A DNA stretch of 64,000 nt. Origin: Epinephelus fuscoguttatus. Lineage: Eukaryota > Chordata > Actinopteri > Perciformes > Serranidae. This document shows, piece by piece, positions 47,401 through 52,290 of this stretch. Positions within the stretch are counted from its first letter, which is position 1. Every line of letters begins with the position of its first letter. The translations under genes were made by a program, and so were the position numbers. The stretch spans positions 37,055,133 to 37,119,132 of the forward strand of contig NC_064756.1 in NCBI RefSeq assembly GCF_011397635.1, written 5' to 3'. A model generated the notes under the pieces. That model saw only the letters and a list, made by a program, of their open reading frames with translations, ran no database searches and had not been told where the DNA came from.

Positions 47401-48792
47401 AAGTTCAGGGTGTTGGAGACAATGTGGGTCAATGGAGGCAAACCATTCCCACATATTTTGGGATGTCCTAAATTGAGTTCATATTGGAAAGGTGTCCATA
47501 AGACATTGTGCACGGTATTTAAAATTAAGTTACCCATGAATATTGAGACGCTTTATTTGGGCCATGTTGTGTGCTTGAAACAGAGGAAGGATACAAAGCT
47601 GCTGCAGGCCCTTTTGGCTGCTAGTAAAAAATCAATCACCAGAAAATGGCTAAATACAATACCACCTATAGTGGAAGATTGGCAGGATGTAATTTTAGAA
47701 ATATTTAAGATGGAAAAATTGACTTATTCCTTGAGAGCTCAAAAAGACAAATTCTTCCAAATGTGGCACAAATGGATTGAATTTATAACCCCAATGAGAG
47801 CAGACTTTGTATAACTCCATTAATGTTTCAAACCCCTTTTCTTCCCGTTGTTGTGAAAAATGTAAAAATGTAAGCTCCCTTCAGTTCGGTTGTACATAGT
47901 TAGTATTTCCTGGAATGAGAGTTGGGCATATGTGTGAAAATGGAACACCTAATGGCGGACAGAGTAAGGTAGAAATTCGTTGGATTTATGGCTAATTGAT
48001 GTTTTGTGGGAGAACACAGATGAGCACGCTCAGTGTTATAAAGATGAATGGTTAATGAGATTTCCTTGAATTCTCATCCATGGGAGTGAAGGACTGAAAG
48101 GTCTGTATGGACTGAATTTCTGCATAAGAGGACTGTGATTTTTAGTTTCTTTCTTGTACATATGCAGAGAACGGCAAAATGGAAAACTGGAAAAGTGTGC
48201 TACAGTATGAAAAATTGTAGAAAATCTGTATGCTAAATTGTTGACTTTTCCAAATAAAAAAGATAATTGCAAAAAAAAAAAGAAAAAAGGTCATGGTATA
48301 GAATGACATAACCATAGTTAAGTATGTCATAAAGTAGTCATAGTGTAGTATGCCTTAAAAAAGGTTATAGTAAAGTTTGCCATAATAAAAGTCAGAGTAT
48401 ACTGTGTCATAAAATAACCACAGTACAGTATGCCATAAAAAAGGTCATAATATACTATGTCATAAATAATCACAGTTTGCCATAAAAAATGTTTAAAAAA
48501 ATCCTGTTTAATTTTCACATATACAAAATATAATTAATACATTATCTGAGAGGATTTCATGTCAAATATCTGTCCACACCAGCCCTGGGTCTTGTCACAT
48601 GTGGTCACATGTGGTACACAGGTCCTATGTAAAACTGTCTCTCCTTCTGCCCTGCAGAATGACTCAATCGTAAATCGAGCCACGGGACGCTGTCTGGAGG
48701 TGGTGCCGGCTAATGCTTTCTTCGGCCACCTGCTGGTTCTGCAGCCCTGCTCTGGACAGAAGTGGACCATTAAGAACACCATGAAGCCGTAG
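7786..48792 (+). CDS. galnt17: Polypeptide N-acetylgalactosaminyltransferase 17 (spliced, 11 exons, 599 aa)
   Basis: The product belongs to the GT27 family, Golgi type II membrane enzymes that transfer GalNAc from UDP-GalNAc to Ser/Thr. Joined exons are 7786-8026, 9663-9846, 14175-14341, 29856-30030, 33495-33692, 35148-35265, 36889-37074, 37421-37558, 38589-38684, 40082-40243 and 48658-48792, 1800 nt in all with consistent phases. Visible parts are a short basic cytoplasmic end, a membrane anchor at about residues 10-26, a stem to about 140, and a GT-A domain with metal-binding D247-A-H249 and a Y351-GGEN motif. A ricin-type lectin domain from about 470 ends in a QKW motif (codons 'CSGQKW'). 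Length matches human GALNT17 (598 aa), and exon 2 and the stem are closer to GALNT17 than to GALNT9 or GALNT18. The Y-GGEN variant marks the GALNT8/9/17/18 subgroup, whose classical activity is weak or undetected. The caln1 neighbour supports orthology. A GALNT17-like duplicate cannot be fully excluded. Confidence 0.93.
8304..8372. repeat. Near-perfect inverted repeat (33-bp arms, 3-bp loop)
   Basis: Left arm 8304-8336 and right arm 8340-8372 are reverse complements apart from a few mismatches near the outer part, with loop AGT. The inner 20 bp around GTGACA-AGT-TGTCAC pair exactly. It lies in intron 1 and would fold into a long hairpin in DNA or pre-mRNA. Confidence 0.8.
8580..9270. repeat. 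Interspersed repeat copy 1 (intron 1), shared with intron 9
   Basis: Blocks such as ATATGACAGCCAGCTGGTAA (8730), TATTTGATCAGCACTGC and GGAGGGAAGTTTACCACAG (9237) recur in the same order at 39.1-40.0 kb. Within this copy the segment around 8780-8870 is also repeated at about 8955-9050, so there is an internal duplication. It has no coding content, and its class is unknown. Confidence 0.6.
9663..9846 (+). CDS. galnt17: galnt17 exon 2 (stem region)
   Basis: Encodes residues 81-141 plus two bases. It contains [20 protein letters not shown] and [15 protein letters not shown], the most GALNT17-specific part of the protein. The acceptor is CCCAG at 9658-9662 and the donor GTAAGT at 9847 (phase 2). 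Confidence 0.95.
9847..10392 (+). other. galnt17 intron 2, first part
   Basis: No coding sequence, repeat family or RNA gene is recognised in this piece of intron. Confidence 0.4.
10393..10976. mobile_element. Composite of two TTAA-flanked MITE families (copy B)
   Basis: The left edge is TTAA followed by AGAGACTTTGCACTCCCC, a family common in percomorph introns. From about 10840 to 10972 the sequence is instead the right half of the CAGTGTGTAGGATT family, with CTCATTCTAAGGTAACAAA, then TTAAATTCCACACAATGGACC and a terminal TTAA at 10973-10976. One element therefore appears truncated by or fused to the other. It is non-coding. Confidence 0.5.
11187..11262. repeat. (CA)n microsatellite
   Basis: An uninterrupted CA tract covers about 11221-11262 and is preceded by imperfect ACAC/GCAC words from 11187. 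It gives spurious Cys-Val or Thr-His frames on either strand. Confidence 0.95.
12635..13779. mobile_element. TTAA-flanked DNA transposon derivative (about 1.1 kb)
   Basis: TTAA (12631-12634) precedes AGTTGGGGTAGGCAGT. The right end GTTGCCTACCCAAGTT is followed by TTAA (13780-13783). The inverted ends share GGGTAGGCA, and the TTAA flanks are consistent with piggyBac- or Kolobok-type insertion. The interior is GC-richer than the intron. The 87-codon - strand frame at 12809-13072 shows no transposase motif, so the element looks non-autonomous. Confidence 0.6.
14175..14341 (+). CDS. galnt17: galnt17 exon 3 (start of GT-A domain)
   Basis: Encodes residues 142-197 plus one base. It begins K-C-R-K-V and contains [20 protein letters not shown] and [13 protein letters not shown], the first strands and nucleotide-binding part of the GT-A fold. 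The acceptor is TGTGCAG ending at 14174 and the donor GTCAGT at 14342. Confidence 0.95.
14916..16536 (-). mobile_element. Tc1/mariner element with about 270-bp terminal inverted repeats
   Basis: The element begins CAGTACAGGCC after TA (14914-14915) and ends GGCCTGTACTG before TA (16537-16538), the TA target duplication of Tc1 elements. The left repeat is about 14916-15187 and the right about 16265-16536, nearly identical in inverted orientation. It lies in intron 2, opposite to galnt17. It matches a very widespread Tc1 family of fishes, and low divergence between the repeats suggests a fairly young copy. Confidence 0.92.
15079..16123 (-). pseudogene. Tc1 transposase, frameshifted
   Basis: The start [12 protein letters not shown] (ATG at 16121-16123) opens a helix-turn-helix. 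After about residue 45 the frame breaks, and it resumes in other frames at about 15852 and 15594. Catalytic blocks are visible: [11 protein letters not shown] (first Asp), [10 protein letters not shown] (second Asp) and [14 protein letters not shown] (Glu), the DD34E triad. The C-terminus at 15079-15187 lies inside the left terminal repeat. The breaks should make this copy unable to supply transposase, although its ends may still be mobilisable. Confidence 0.88.
16540..17659 (+). other. galnt17 intron 3 segment, nothing recognised
   Basis: I see no coding region, complete transposon or RNA gene in this stretch. Confidence 0.4.
17660..17850. mobile_element. TTAA-type MITE, copy C (left part)
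   Basis: TTAA at 17660-17663 precedes AGGTCCACTGTGTAAGATTT, followed by CTCCTGGTTAGAATTCCTTC and GTTCATTGTTCAGGAG, as in copy A. No right end is found nearby, so the copy is truncated. Confidence 0.6.
18401..18930. repeat. (GA)n microsatellite and purine-rich tract
   Basis: A GA tract at 18401-18467, interrupted by two ACGAG words, leads into a purine-rich region to about 18930 with AAAG and GAGA clusters. It produces charged Arg/Glu frames on + and Ser/Leu frames on -, none of them genes. Confidence 0.9.
19115..19172. repeat. (TA)n microsatellite with palindromic flank
   Basis: GTCTCA, a TA tract, then TGAGAC (19115-19150) make a perfect palindrome, followed by a second TA tract to 19172. 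It could extrude a cruciform. Confidence 0.85.
19593..20340 (+). pseudogene. Tc1-like transposase remnant
   Basis: The 100-codon frame from 19593 ([20 protein letters not shown]) is an N-terminal helix-turn-helix with [12 protein letters not shown], the GRPR linker of Tc1 transposases. An internal deletion near 19875-19920 removes the segment with the first catalytic Asp. Later DNA still encodes [19 protein letters not shown] and NLWIDLKR, separated by frame changes and stops. It is inactive. Confidence 0.8.
20363..20957. mobile_element. Non-autonomous element nested in the Tc1 remnant
   Basis: The Tc1 sequence is broken after CAAGAACTGAAA and resumes at TAAAGACTCTTACC. Between them lie about 595 bp with ends GGCCCCTTTACACTGCC and CCTGTTTAAAAAGGGC, which are weakly inverted. 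The short repeated CTGAAAG/CTAAAG at the junctions may be the target duplication. The interior has GC-rich patches but no recognisable protein. The superfamily is undecided. Confidence 0.55.
22155..22907. mobile_element. Hairpin-rich inserted element with a possible recombinase-domain remnant
   Basis: This 753-bp segment interrupts MITE copy D. Near its left end is an inverted repeat with 17-bp perfect arms and a 3-bp loop (22189-22225). Near its right end is a perfect 37-bp palindrome (22801-22837). The - strand frame 22470-22712 reads [20 protein letters not shown] and NTKKTTK, which resembles the N-terminal segment of fish Crypton/DUF3504-like tyrosine recombinases. That similarity is from memory and weak. 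The terminal hairpins are directly visible. Confidence 0.5.
22801..22837. repeat. Perfect 37-bp palindrome
   Basis: Arms of 18 bp (22801-22818 and 22820-22837) are exact reverse complements around a single central base. The sequence starts GTGTAATGACCG and ends CGGTCATTACAC. Confidence 0.95.
23365..23416. repeat. (TG)n microsatellite
   Basis: An uninterrupted TG tract of about 52 bases. Confidence 0.95.
23451..23467. repeat. Poly-G run (17 bases)
   Basis: Seventeen consecutive G residues lie 35 bp after the TG microsatellite. This is an unusual homopolymer and prone to length error in assembly. Confidence 0.9.
23901..24500. mobile_element. MITE-like element with ATTCACCAA ends
   Basis: The left edge is GGGCCTCATTCACCAAC with AGATTTCTTCTTAAAA. 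The right edge is AAGGAAGATATTGGTGAATT. ATTCACCAA and TTGGTGAAT are inverted, and the inner TTCTTAA/TTCTTGAGAAG words also mirror each other. It is about 600 bp, AT-rich, with a CT microsatellite at 24355-24390. It is non-coding. Confidence 0.5.
24598..24685 (+). mobile_element. tRNA-derived SINE head fragment
   Basis: GGCGGTGGCTCAGGAGGTAG (from 24602) resembles a pol III A box, and ATTCGATTCCTGG about 40 bp downstream resembles a B box, in the layout of a tRNA gene. The cloverleaf is not intact, and no LINE-type tail is recognised, so this is read as a SINE remnant rather than a functional tRNA. Confidence 0.55.
25080..25668. mobile_element. TTAA-type MITE, copy E, host of a nested MITE
   Basis: The left part has GTCCGTTCTGGGCTACTGTAG and ends at 25203. 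The right part resumes at 25559 with GGCTAATTTTAAGGCAAC and ends CATCCTACACACTAGACT then TTAA (25665-25668). Both halves belong to the CAGTGTGTAGGATT family. Confidence 0.6.
25208..25554. mobile_element. Nested TTAA-flanked MITE with perfect terminal repeats
   Basis: TTAA (25204-25207) is followed by AGCCATAGTTGGTAAT. The right end ATTACCAACTATGGCT is followed by TTAA (25555-25558). The 16-bp terminal repeats are exact and the TTAA duplication is intact, so this is a relatively young insertion into copy E. It is non-coding. Confidence 0.85.
25681..26440 (+). other. galnt17 intron 3 segment, nothing recognised
   Basis: No exon or recognisable repeat is seen. The ORFs here (up to 95 codons) have no protein motif that I know. 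Confidence 0.4.
26450..26830 (+). pseudogene. L1-type LINE ORF2 C-terminal fragment
   Basis: With frame interruptions, the + strand reads [12 protein letters not shown] then [17 protein letters not shown]. This is the C-terminal H-x-FW...YW...IH...VF block that also occurs in the full-length L1 at about 47430-47510 ([11 protein letters not shown]). It is a short, old, 5'-truncated copy in intron 3. Confidence 0.65.
27045..27402 (+). mobile_element. SINE with LINE-derived tail
   Basis: The head carries GGTTCGATCCCGGGC (a pol III B box). The body has GTTTGCATGTTCTCCCCGTG, CCACAGTCCAAAGACATGCA and GGGATAGGCTCCAGCC, and the tail is (GAAT)n at 27378-27401. This body is one of the most abundant short retroposon cores in fishes. 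The A-box end is truncated. Confidence 0.85.
28167..29089. mobile_element. TTAA-flanked fold-back (Kolobok-like) element
   Basis: TTAA flanks (28163-28166 and 29090-29093) enclose about 250-bp inverted arms, roughly 28167-28415 and 28842-29089. The arms match along most of their length, including GGGCCCTATTTCCCCATGTG and AAGTGCTTTTTTTC with their complements. The interior carries a THAP-domain remnant on the - strand. TTAA duplication plus a THAP domain is the combination known for Kolobok transposons. The arms alone would fold into a long hairpin in the galnt17 pre-mRNA. Confidence 0.8.
28445..28700 (-). pseudogene. THAP-domain remnant inside the fold-back element
   Basis: The frame reads [20 protein letters not shown], then [13 protein letters not shown] and MAVPRIE. 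The F-H-R-L-P block, conserved Trp, C-x2-H pair (CSAH) and A-V-P triplet are the hallmarks of the THAP zinc finger. The first Cys pair upstream is lost or frameshifted (a stop lies just before FHRLPL). No catalytic domain follows within the element. Confidence 0.75.
29856..30030 (+). CDS. galnt17: galnt17 exon 4 (GT-A core, DAH motif)
   Basis: Encodes residues 198-255 plus two bases. It contains [20 protein letters not shown] and FFDAHVEF, where D247 and H249 are the metal-binding DxH of the family. The acceptor is ACTGCAG ending at 29855 and the donor GTGAGC at 30031 (phase 2, W256 split). Confidence 0.95.
30454..30770. mobile_element. TTAA-type MITE, copy F
   Basis: TTAA (30454-30457) precedes ATGTTCAGTGTGTAGGATTT. 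The right end TCCTACACACTGCACTTTTG is the inverted counterpart. The inner text is rearranged relative to copy A (AACCTCCTGAACAATGAATA appears in reverse sense). Confidence 0.6.
30779..30824. repeat. Inverted repeat with 20-bp perfect arms
   Basis: Arms 30779-30798 and 30805-30824 are exact reverse complements around CAGTGT. The repeat starts CCATTTAGTC and ends GACTAAATGG. It lies 9 bp after MITE copy F in intron 4. Confidence 0.9.
31354..31811. mobile_element. MITE with CATAGACTGTATATA ends
   Basis: CATAGACTGTATATA at 31354 and TATATACAGTCTATG ending at 31811 are exact inverted repeats enclosing about 460 bp. This terminal sequence is common in fish genomes. The interior is non-coding (frames at 31288-31522 are shadows). 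Confidence 0.75.
32037..32807. mobile_element. hAT-like element with GACTTG subterminal repeats (771 bp)
   Basis: The ends are CAGAGATGGGGGACTTGAGT and (complement) CAGACATGGGGGAAAGTCAC. Flanks CAAACCAC (32029-32036) and CATACCAC (32808-32815) match at 7 of 8 bases, an 8-bp target duplication as in hAT elements. Both subterminal regions hold many GACTTGAGACTTG-type words in direct array (32040-32200 and 32620-32780). The centre has no transposase, so the copy is non-autonomous. Confidence 0.75.
33495..33692 (+). CDS. galnt17: galnt17 exon 5
   Basis: Encodes residues 257-321 plus two bases, including [20 protein letters not shown] and [20 protein letters not shown]. The acceptor is TTGTCAG ending at 33494. 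The phase and the next exon (R322-T-P-A-M-I-G) fix the end at ...ATCAG, so the donor is GC rather than GT. Confidence 0.93.
33693..33698 (+). promoter_or_regulatory. galnt17: Non-canonical GC donor of galnt17 intron 5
   Basis: The exon-intron junction reads ATCAG then GCACGT. The only nearby GT (33697) would put exon 6 out of frame, whereas GC keeps the conserved R-T-P-A-M-I-G junction. GC-AG introns are a known minor class spliced by the major spliceosome. Confidence 0.8.
33784..34685. mobile_element. MITE-like element of about 900 bp
   Basis: GTTTACAGCTGGTATTAAAATG at the left mirrors CATGTTAATACAAGGTGTAGAC at the right. The adjacent CATCTTGAGTGATCTGATCACA mirrors TGTGATCAGATCTCAAGACG (34571-34590). 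The inverted segments therefore make imperfect terminal repeats. No target duplication was fixed and there is no coding content. It starts 91 bp after exon 5. Confidence 0.5.
35148..35265 (+). CDS. galnt17: galnt17 exon 6 (Y-GGEN motif)
   Basis: Encodes residues 322-361: [20 protein letters not shown] then [14 protein letters not shown]. Most active GALNTs have WGGEN here, while Y351 is typical of the GALNT8/9/17/18 subgroup. The acceptor is TTGCAG ending at 35147 and the donor GTTTGT at 35266 (phase 0). Confidence 0.95.
35340..36340 (+). other. galnt17 intron 6 segment, nothing recognised
   Basis: This AT-rich intron sequence carries no recognisable gene or repeat family. Confidence 0.4.
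36343..36730. mobile_element. TTAA-type MITE, copy G (right end missing)
   Basis: TTAA (36343-36346) is followed by TGGAGCAGTGTGTAGGATTT, and then by the same TTCAGGAGGTTTTTACC repeats (36438 and 36661) as in copy A. No clear CCTACACACTG end is present before exon 7. Confidence 0.65.
36889..37074 (+). CDS. galnt17: galnt17 exon 7
   Basis: Encodes residues 362-423: [20 protein letters not shown] through [20 protein letters not shown] to NIPME. These are conserved GT-A C-terminal strands including the PCSRVAH block. The acceptor is CTACAG ending at 36888 and the donor GTGAGA at 37075 (phase 0). Confidence 0.95.
37421..37558 (+). CDS. galnt17: galnt17 exon 8 (end of catalytic domain)
   Basis: Encodes residues 424-469: [20 protein letters not shown] then [20 protein letters not shown] and TLFYGE. 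This is the linker between the catalytic and lectin domains. The acceptor is TTGCAG ending at 37420 and the donor GTGAGA at 37559. Confidence 0.95.
37624..38415. mobile_element. hAT-like element with CAGGGTTCCCACAC end
   Basis: CAGGGTTCCCACACATTTTC at 37624 is a common start of fish hAT elements. About 700 bp later AAATTTCATGACTTTCTTAA and AAGGATTTTACTAATACATGC mirror the left-hand text in degraded form. The right boundary is approximate and there is no transposase. Confidence 0.45.
38589..38684 (+). CDS. galnt17: galnt17 exon 9 (start of lectin domain)
   Basis: Encodes residues 470-501: [14 protein letters not shown] and [17 protein letters not shown], the first subdomain of the ricin-type lectin module with its C-x-D-Q-G and H-P-C-H elements. 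The acceptor is TTTCAG ending at 38588 and the donor GTACAA at 38685. Confidence 0.94.
39130..39990. repeat. Interspersed repeat copy 2 (intron 9), split by a SINE
   Basis: Text such as CAATATGGCAGCCAGCTGGT (39261), TATTTAATCAGCACTG (39381) and GGAGGGAAGTTTACTACAG (39920) matches copy 1 in intron 1 in order and orientation. The copy is interrupted after ATCAGCACTG by a SINE at 39396-39740. Confidence 0.6.
39396..39740 (+). mobile_element. SINE, nearly full length
   Basis: The head GGTGCAGTGGTTAGCATTGT (A box) and GGTTCCAACCTGG (degenerate B box) precede the same body as the SINE at 27 kb (CATGTTCTCCCCGTGTCAGC, CCACAGTCCAAAGACATGCA, GGGATAGGCTCCAGCC). The tail is (ATGA)n at 39726-39738. Confidence 0.85.
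40082..40243 (+). CDS. galnt17: galnt17 exon 10 (lectin domain)
   Basis: Encodes residues 502-555: [17 protein letters not shown] then [20 protein letters not shown] and KTWNFSQ. The middle lectin subdomain ends with a W-x-F block. The acceptor is CCTCAG ending at 40081 and the donor GTAAGA at 40244. Confidence 0.95.
40780..42412 (-). pseudogene. 5'-truncated LINE with restriction-like endonuclease (R4/NeSL-like)
   Basis: Reading leftward, frames begin with [19 protein letters not shown] just after the RT catalytic box, then [20 protein letters not shown] and a thumb region with [14 protein letters not shown] and FLRRWLGLP. Next is a C-x2-C-x7-H-x4-C knuckle ([17 protein letters not shown]). 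Last comes R-P-D...[21 protein letters not shown], the RPD/E signature of a C-terminal restriction-like endonuclease. At least three frame changes separate the pieces. The RT catalytic part is absent, so this is a dead, 5'-truncated copy in intron 10. Clade placement is by resemblance only. Confidence 0.75.
42490..42517. repeat. AT-rich minisatellite, left remnant (locus 1)
   Basis: GCGATAAAATGTCATAAAAA and AGGTCATGG are units of the same ~30-bp pattern that continues at 48289-48510. The L1 element has been inserted between the two parts. Confidence 0.65.
42653..43658 (+). pseudogene. L1-type ORF1 (RNA-binding protein), one frameshift
   Basis: ATG at 42653 opens 245 codons. A charged start is followed by a coiled coil at about residues 45-130 (heptads such as [20 protein letters not shown]), and then an RRM-like part with [13 protein letters not shown] and [17 protein letters not shown]. 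The frame is lost near 43330-43390 and the C-terminal domain continues in another frame (from 43317: [30 protein letters not shown]) to 43658. This is the L1 ORF1p order: coiled coil, RRM, C-terminal domain. Confidence 0.88.
44046..47814 (+). pseudogene. L1-type ORF2 (APE endonuclease and reverse transcriptase), multiply frameshifted
   Basis: Endonuclease motifs are visible: [30 protein letters not shown] and DLSDHSPIS. The RT region has [38 protein letters not shown] (motif A), [13 protein letters not shown] (motif B) and [10 protein letters not shown] (motif C, about 46125). The C-terminus has IFWD...[11 protein letters not shown]. The frame changes about eight times (near 44400, 44590, 45410, 45590, 46000, 46850, 47000 and 47440), mostly by single-base indels, with few in-frame stops. 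Confidence 0.92.
48289..48510. repeat. AT-rich minisatellite, right part (locus 1)
   Basis: Degenerate units of about 30-36 bp contain GTCATAAAAAAGGTCATAGT, TAGTATGCC and similar words. At least six units can be followed up to 48490, ending about 150 bp before exon 11. Confidence 0.75.
48658..48792 (+). CDS. galnt17: galnt17 exon 11 (last lectin subdomain, stop)
   Basis: Encodes residues 556-599: [20 protein letters not shown] then [20 protein letters not shown] and TMKP, with TAG at 48790-48792. C-L-E-V and Q-K-W are the typical third-repeat lectin motifs. The acceptor is CCTGCAG ending at 48657. Confidence 0.95.
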   Translation, partial: NDSIVNRATGRCLEVVPANAFFGHLLVLQPCSGQKWTIKNTMKP

Positions 48793-49270
48793 ATAACTGG
48801 CTAACTTTACTGGGACCAATGACATCAGAGGTCACTTTTAAGAGCTGTCACCTAAACCTCGGCTCAGGACAACTGATGAGGTGCAGGCTCCTGGTCTCTG
48901 CAAGAGAAGACGGAGATGATTTAAAAGAGACGTGAGCTGCAAACATCTCAGTGATACAAGTTTTGTGAAAAATGGTTGTTTTTTACAAAGCAGACATTCA
49001 AAATGATGCAAGGTTAGCATGAAGACTGTTTCTCTTTCTCCATCTAAATTTGACAAAATTTCAGTGTGACGTTGCCATAATTCCTGTGCCACTTCTCTGC
49101 GATGTTTTTAGGTTTAAGGATGGAGATTTGATCAGCCAAAACTGTTCTGTCTTATGTGTGTGGGGGAAATAGGATTTCTATCTTCATCCTCAAAATGTTT
49201 CTACATGATTTCATTCTGTATCATGTTATGTCTTTTAAGATGTGTAAAAGAATAAAACACCTGGAACTGA
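48793..49270 (+). other. galnt17: galnt17 3' UTR with poly(A) signal
   Basis: About 480 bp follow the stop codon without a further coding frame. AATAAA stands at 49251-49256, so cleavage is expected roughly 10-30 bp later. No other AATAAA occurs closer to the stop. Confidence 0.7.
49251..49256 (+). terminator. galnt17: Poly(A) signal of galnt17
   Basis: This is a canonical AATAAA, 459 bases after the stop codon, in the sense of the gene. It is followed by T- and GT-containing sequence (GTTATTGTTAGTTTTT at 49298) that could serve as the downstream element. Confidence 0.65.
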
Positions 49271-52040
49271 ATTTTCAGTAATATGCACTGACCAGAGTTA
49301 TTGTTAGTTTTTAATAGGCTTCATTAGCGGTTCTGGACTTTTTAAACCAACTGACAAAACTAAGGACAGCCTGCATATGACAGGCATAAATTTGAGTCAA
49401 ACATTAATGCCCAAAGTGAATTTTATTTTCTTCTAACAGAAGCATAGACCCTGTAAATATCTATAATTTGAAGGAAAAGGCATTAACAATAAATATTGTA
49501 TATCATCTCAGAAATCACACTGTCGAGGGCTACTGGGCTAAATCATGGTTTTATATGTTGTGGATGCATTTGTCTTTTTTATAGTCATTTTTACTCAAAG
49601 CATTCGATAGCACCAAATGCAGTACATCTTGTAGCATGGTTGTAAGTACTGAATGCACCTAGGGACAAAGTTTAGTTGAGCTGAGCTGATATATTGTGTT
49701 ACCTGCTGAGTGCCATAACTACTGCAGACAGCCCAAACTAACAGGCTGCAGCCTGAAGCACTTTTTTGGGCACAGAGATAGAACTGCAGACTATGAGAGG
49801 AAGATTAAATCATTGAATTATGACTAGTGATTGAATGGAAAAGTGCACAGGTGTATCGACGGGGGAAATGCTGGAGGCCTTCGAGGCCAGTATTATTATT
49901 GTATTGAGATGTATATGATGTCATATATTCAATTAATTCAATGTTATCAGTTGGATTTTTGCTCTCAAGATTGTCTTCCAATAAACAACTGGTTTCCTGT
50001 TTTTTTTTTTCATGGTTACTGCTTCTGAGGATAGACATGCTGTTTTTGAATCTGATGAATTGGGTGGGATTTTTTTTGCAGGGTTCCTGCAGATCCTTAA
50101 AAAGTCATTAAATACATTAATCTAAAAGTTAGGCCTTAATTGGTATTATAATGTCTCAAATCAGTCTTTCAAAAGTCTTAAAAATGCTAAGACATGGGAA
50201 GTGGGATATTGTGGGGAAAAAATCAAATGTATTGTAAAATCTCAAAAATATTAGTAATATCTATTTTTTAATTTAATTATTTAATTTTAATTTACTGAAT
50301 GCCTCCCGTATTAACGTCACACAGATCAGGATAGAGGAAACAACAACACTTTGACAAGCCAAACAAAATACTTTTTACTGTAATAAAATATGTTGCTGTA
50401 ATATGTTCATTCATCTCATCTCTAAAGGGACTGTCCTATAAATGGAATGTGTCCTGTGAAGTGTCCTTGAACCAGATGTTGAACTCCTACTGCTTACTCT
50501 CACTAAATGCTGCTCTGGATGAAGCATCAGCTAAAAGCTTAAGATGTAAATGAAACAGGAGGAGCCTGCCGGGAGCACAAGGGCCTGTTTCTAGCAGAGA
50601 GCTGGAGAGGATGGCGTGGCTCTGGAGGACAGAGCCTGCATGCTAACACAACACTGAGCGCTGAACAGACTCTGTAACGACAGGCCTGCTCATCATCTGC
50701 TGGCGTGAAATAGGATTACTATATGTTGGTTAAAATCCTGCTAAATGTCAGCCAACAGTTGCTGTAAATAACTCCAAGGACAGTCTGATCAAATTAACTT
50801 AGCAGACTCTTATATTACACAGGTGGATCCTATGAGGACAGGAAATAGCTCACTTTGTAGATCTTAACATGAAAAAACTAATAGTTTTATATGATGATAC
50901 TATGCTAGTCAGGTAAAATGATTGCAATAAGTTCTTAACCTTATTTTGAAAGTCAAATCTTAATTTGGTTACAATACTTTATCATTATTTGTGGGTAAAA
51001 TCAATTAATATCAGTTATAGTTTCCATATTGTCAGCACTGTCCAAACCAGCAGTGCTCTGTATCTCTGTGTTGAGCAGAAAACAGAAACTGTGTTATCAG
51101 AAATGATCATGTCATTATTTGCTCCATATAGTGTTTGGTTATCTGATTGCAGGTCTGTGTCCCTGCAGCAGACCTGTCATCTCTGCCTGCTCTCTAATTA
51201 TGAGTGTCTCTGGATGCAGACTTAAAATTATCTGTGCAAAATCGCCCCACAGACATTATCATTATTGGACAGAAACATACTTGAGCTCCAATATAAACAT
51301 GTGCAGTTTGCTGTAAGTGGCTGCAGCTGCTACCAGCTGACTTTCAGACATGATATAACAGTTTAAATGTTGATATGGTTTCAAATTAAATGTCTTCCTT
51401 CTGAAAAAGGTAATTGAGTGAAAACTTCCAACTCAAGCTTATCTTTAAAGGAGAAAGTTGTATCTGTTGGTTACAAAATGGAAATAATTTTATCTACCTG
51501 ATCCTCTGTATGTGGAGGTATTGAAGAATTTCCATGTACGTTACTGTTTCAGTGTATGTGTGTCAGTACGACACTCAGCCTCACCATTTTAGTGCCCAAT
51601 GCTACCCTCTTGTGGTTCAAGTGTGGTCACAAAGATAATATACACTCAGTAACTACTTTTTGAGGTATACTTGTACAACCTAATACAATCCAGTACAACA
51701 GCCCTGCCATGACAGCCATCTTTACAAAGCTCCAAATTATTTTCTGTCTCCTTGCAGGCAGATGTGAAGGCCAAACAAATTCGAAACACTCCAATAATGC
51801 AGTCCTGTGAAGCTCCACTTTTAACTACAACATAGATCTTCATCATGAAGATCTATGTTGATTGAAATGTTGATCCTTACAATAAACATTTGAGGAGCTA
51901 TAACAGTGTGCGGACTGTTTGCTTGTTGGTCCCGCACCTGTGATACTTTGGATGTGCATGCTCTACCCTACTTTATAGTTAACCATAAATACCATAAATA
52001 TCACAGAATATGCATTAAAATGTATATATGTATGTATATA
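49271..52040. other. Intergenic DNA between galnt17 and the inverted LINE
   Basis: No gene is recognised. At about 50078-50330 GCAGGGTTCCTGCAGATCCT and AAGTCTTAAAAATGC resemble one end of a fish DNA element, but no opposite end was found. The remaining frames (up to 86 codons) are without known motifs. Confidence 0.45.
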
Positions 52041-52044
52041 AAAT

Positions 52045-52290
52045 TCTATAAAAGTCGTAAAAAATGTCATAGCACTGTATGCCATAATATATCAGGACAA
52101 GAAATGTCATGGTGTAGTGTGCTCTAAAAAATGTCCTAGAATAGTACACCATAAAAAGTCATAGTCTAGTATACCAGAACAAAATATAGTCTAGCATACT
52201 ATAAAAAAAATCTTAAAAAGTTATAGTTCAGTACGACATAAAAAATGTCATAAAAACTGTTGTAAAAAATGTCACTATATATTTTATACC
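52045..52290. repeat. AT-rich minisatellite (locus 2)
   Basis: Units such as AAAAAATGTCATAGCACTGT, ATGCCATAA and AAAAGTCATAGTCTAGTATA repeat about seven times with a spacing near 30 bp. They share the GTCATAnnnTAGTATnCCATAAAAAA pattern with locus 1. The array ends about 30 bp before the 3' end of the - strand LINE. Confidence 0.7.

Larger units (their letters stand above)
42518..48282 (+). mobile_element. Full-length L1-type LINE in intron 10
   Basis: It is bounded by an exact 14-bp target duplication AAAAAAGGTCATGG (42504-42517 and 48283-48296) and begins GGAGAGGACTTCCGGGTCAC. It has a 5' leader, a coiled-coil ORF1, an APE-RT ORF2, and a short 3' UTR with AATAAAAAAGATAATTGC and an A-rich tail (48271-48282). 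This is the standard layout of a complete non-LTR insertion of the L1 clade. It has the same sense as galnt17. Both ORFs are broken by frameshifts, so it should not be active as written. Confidence 0.93.
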
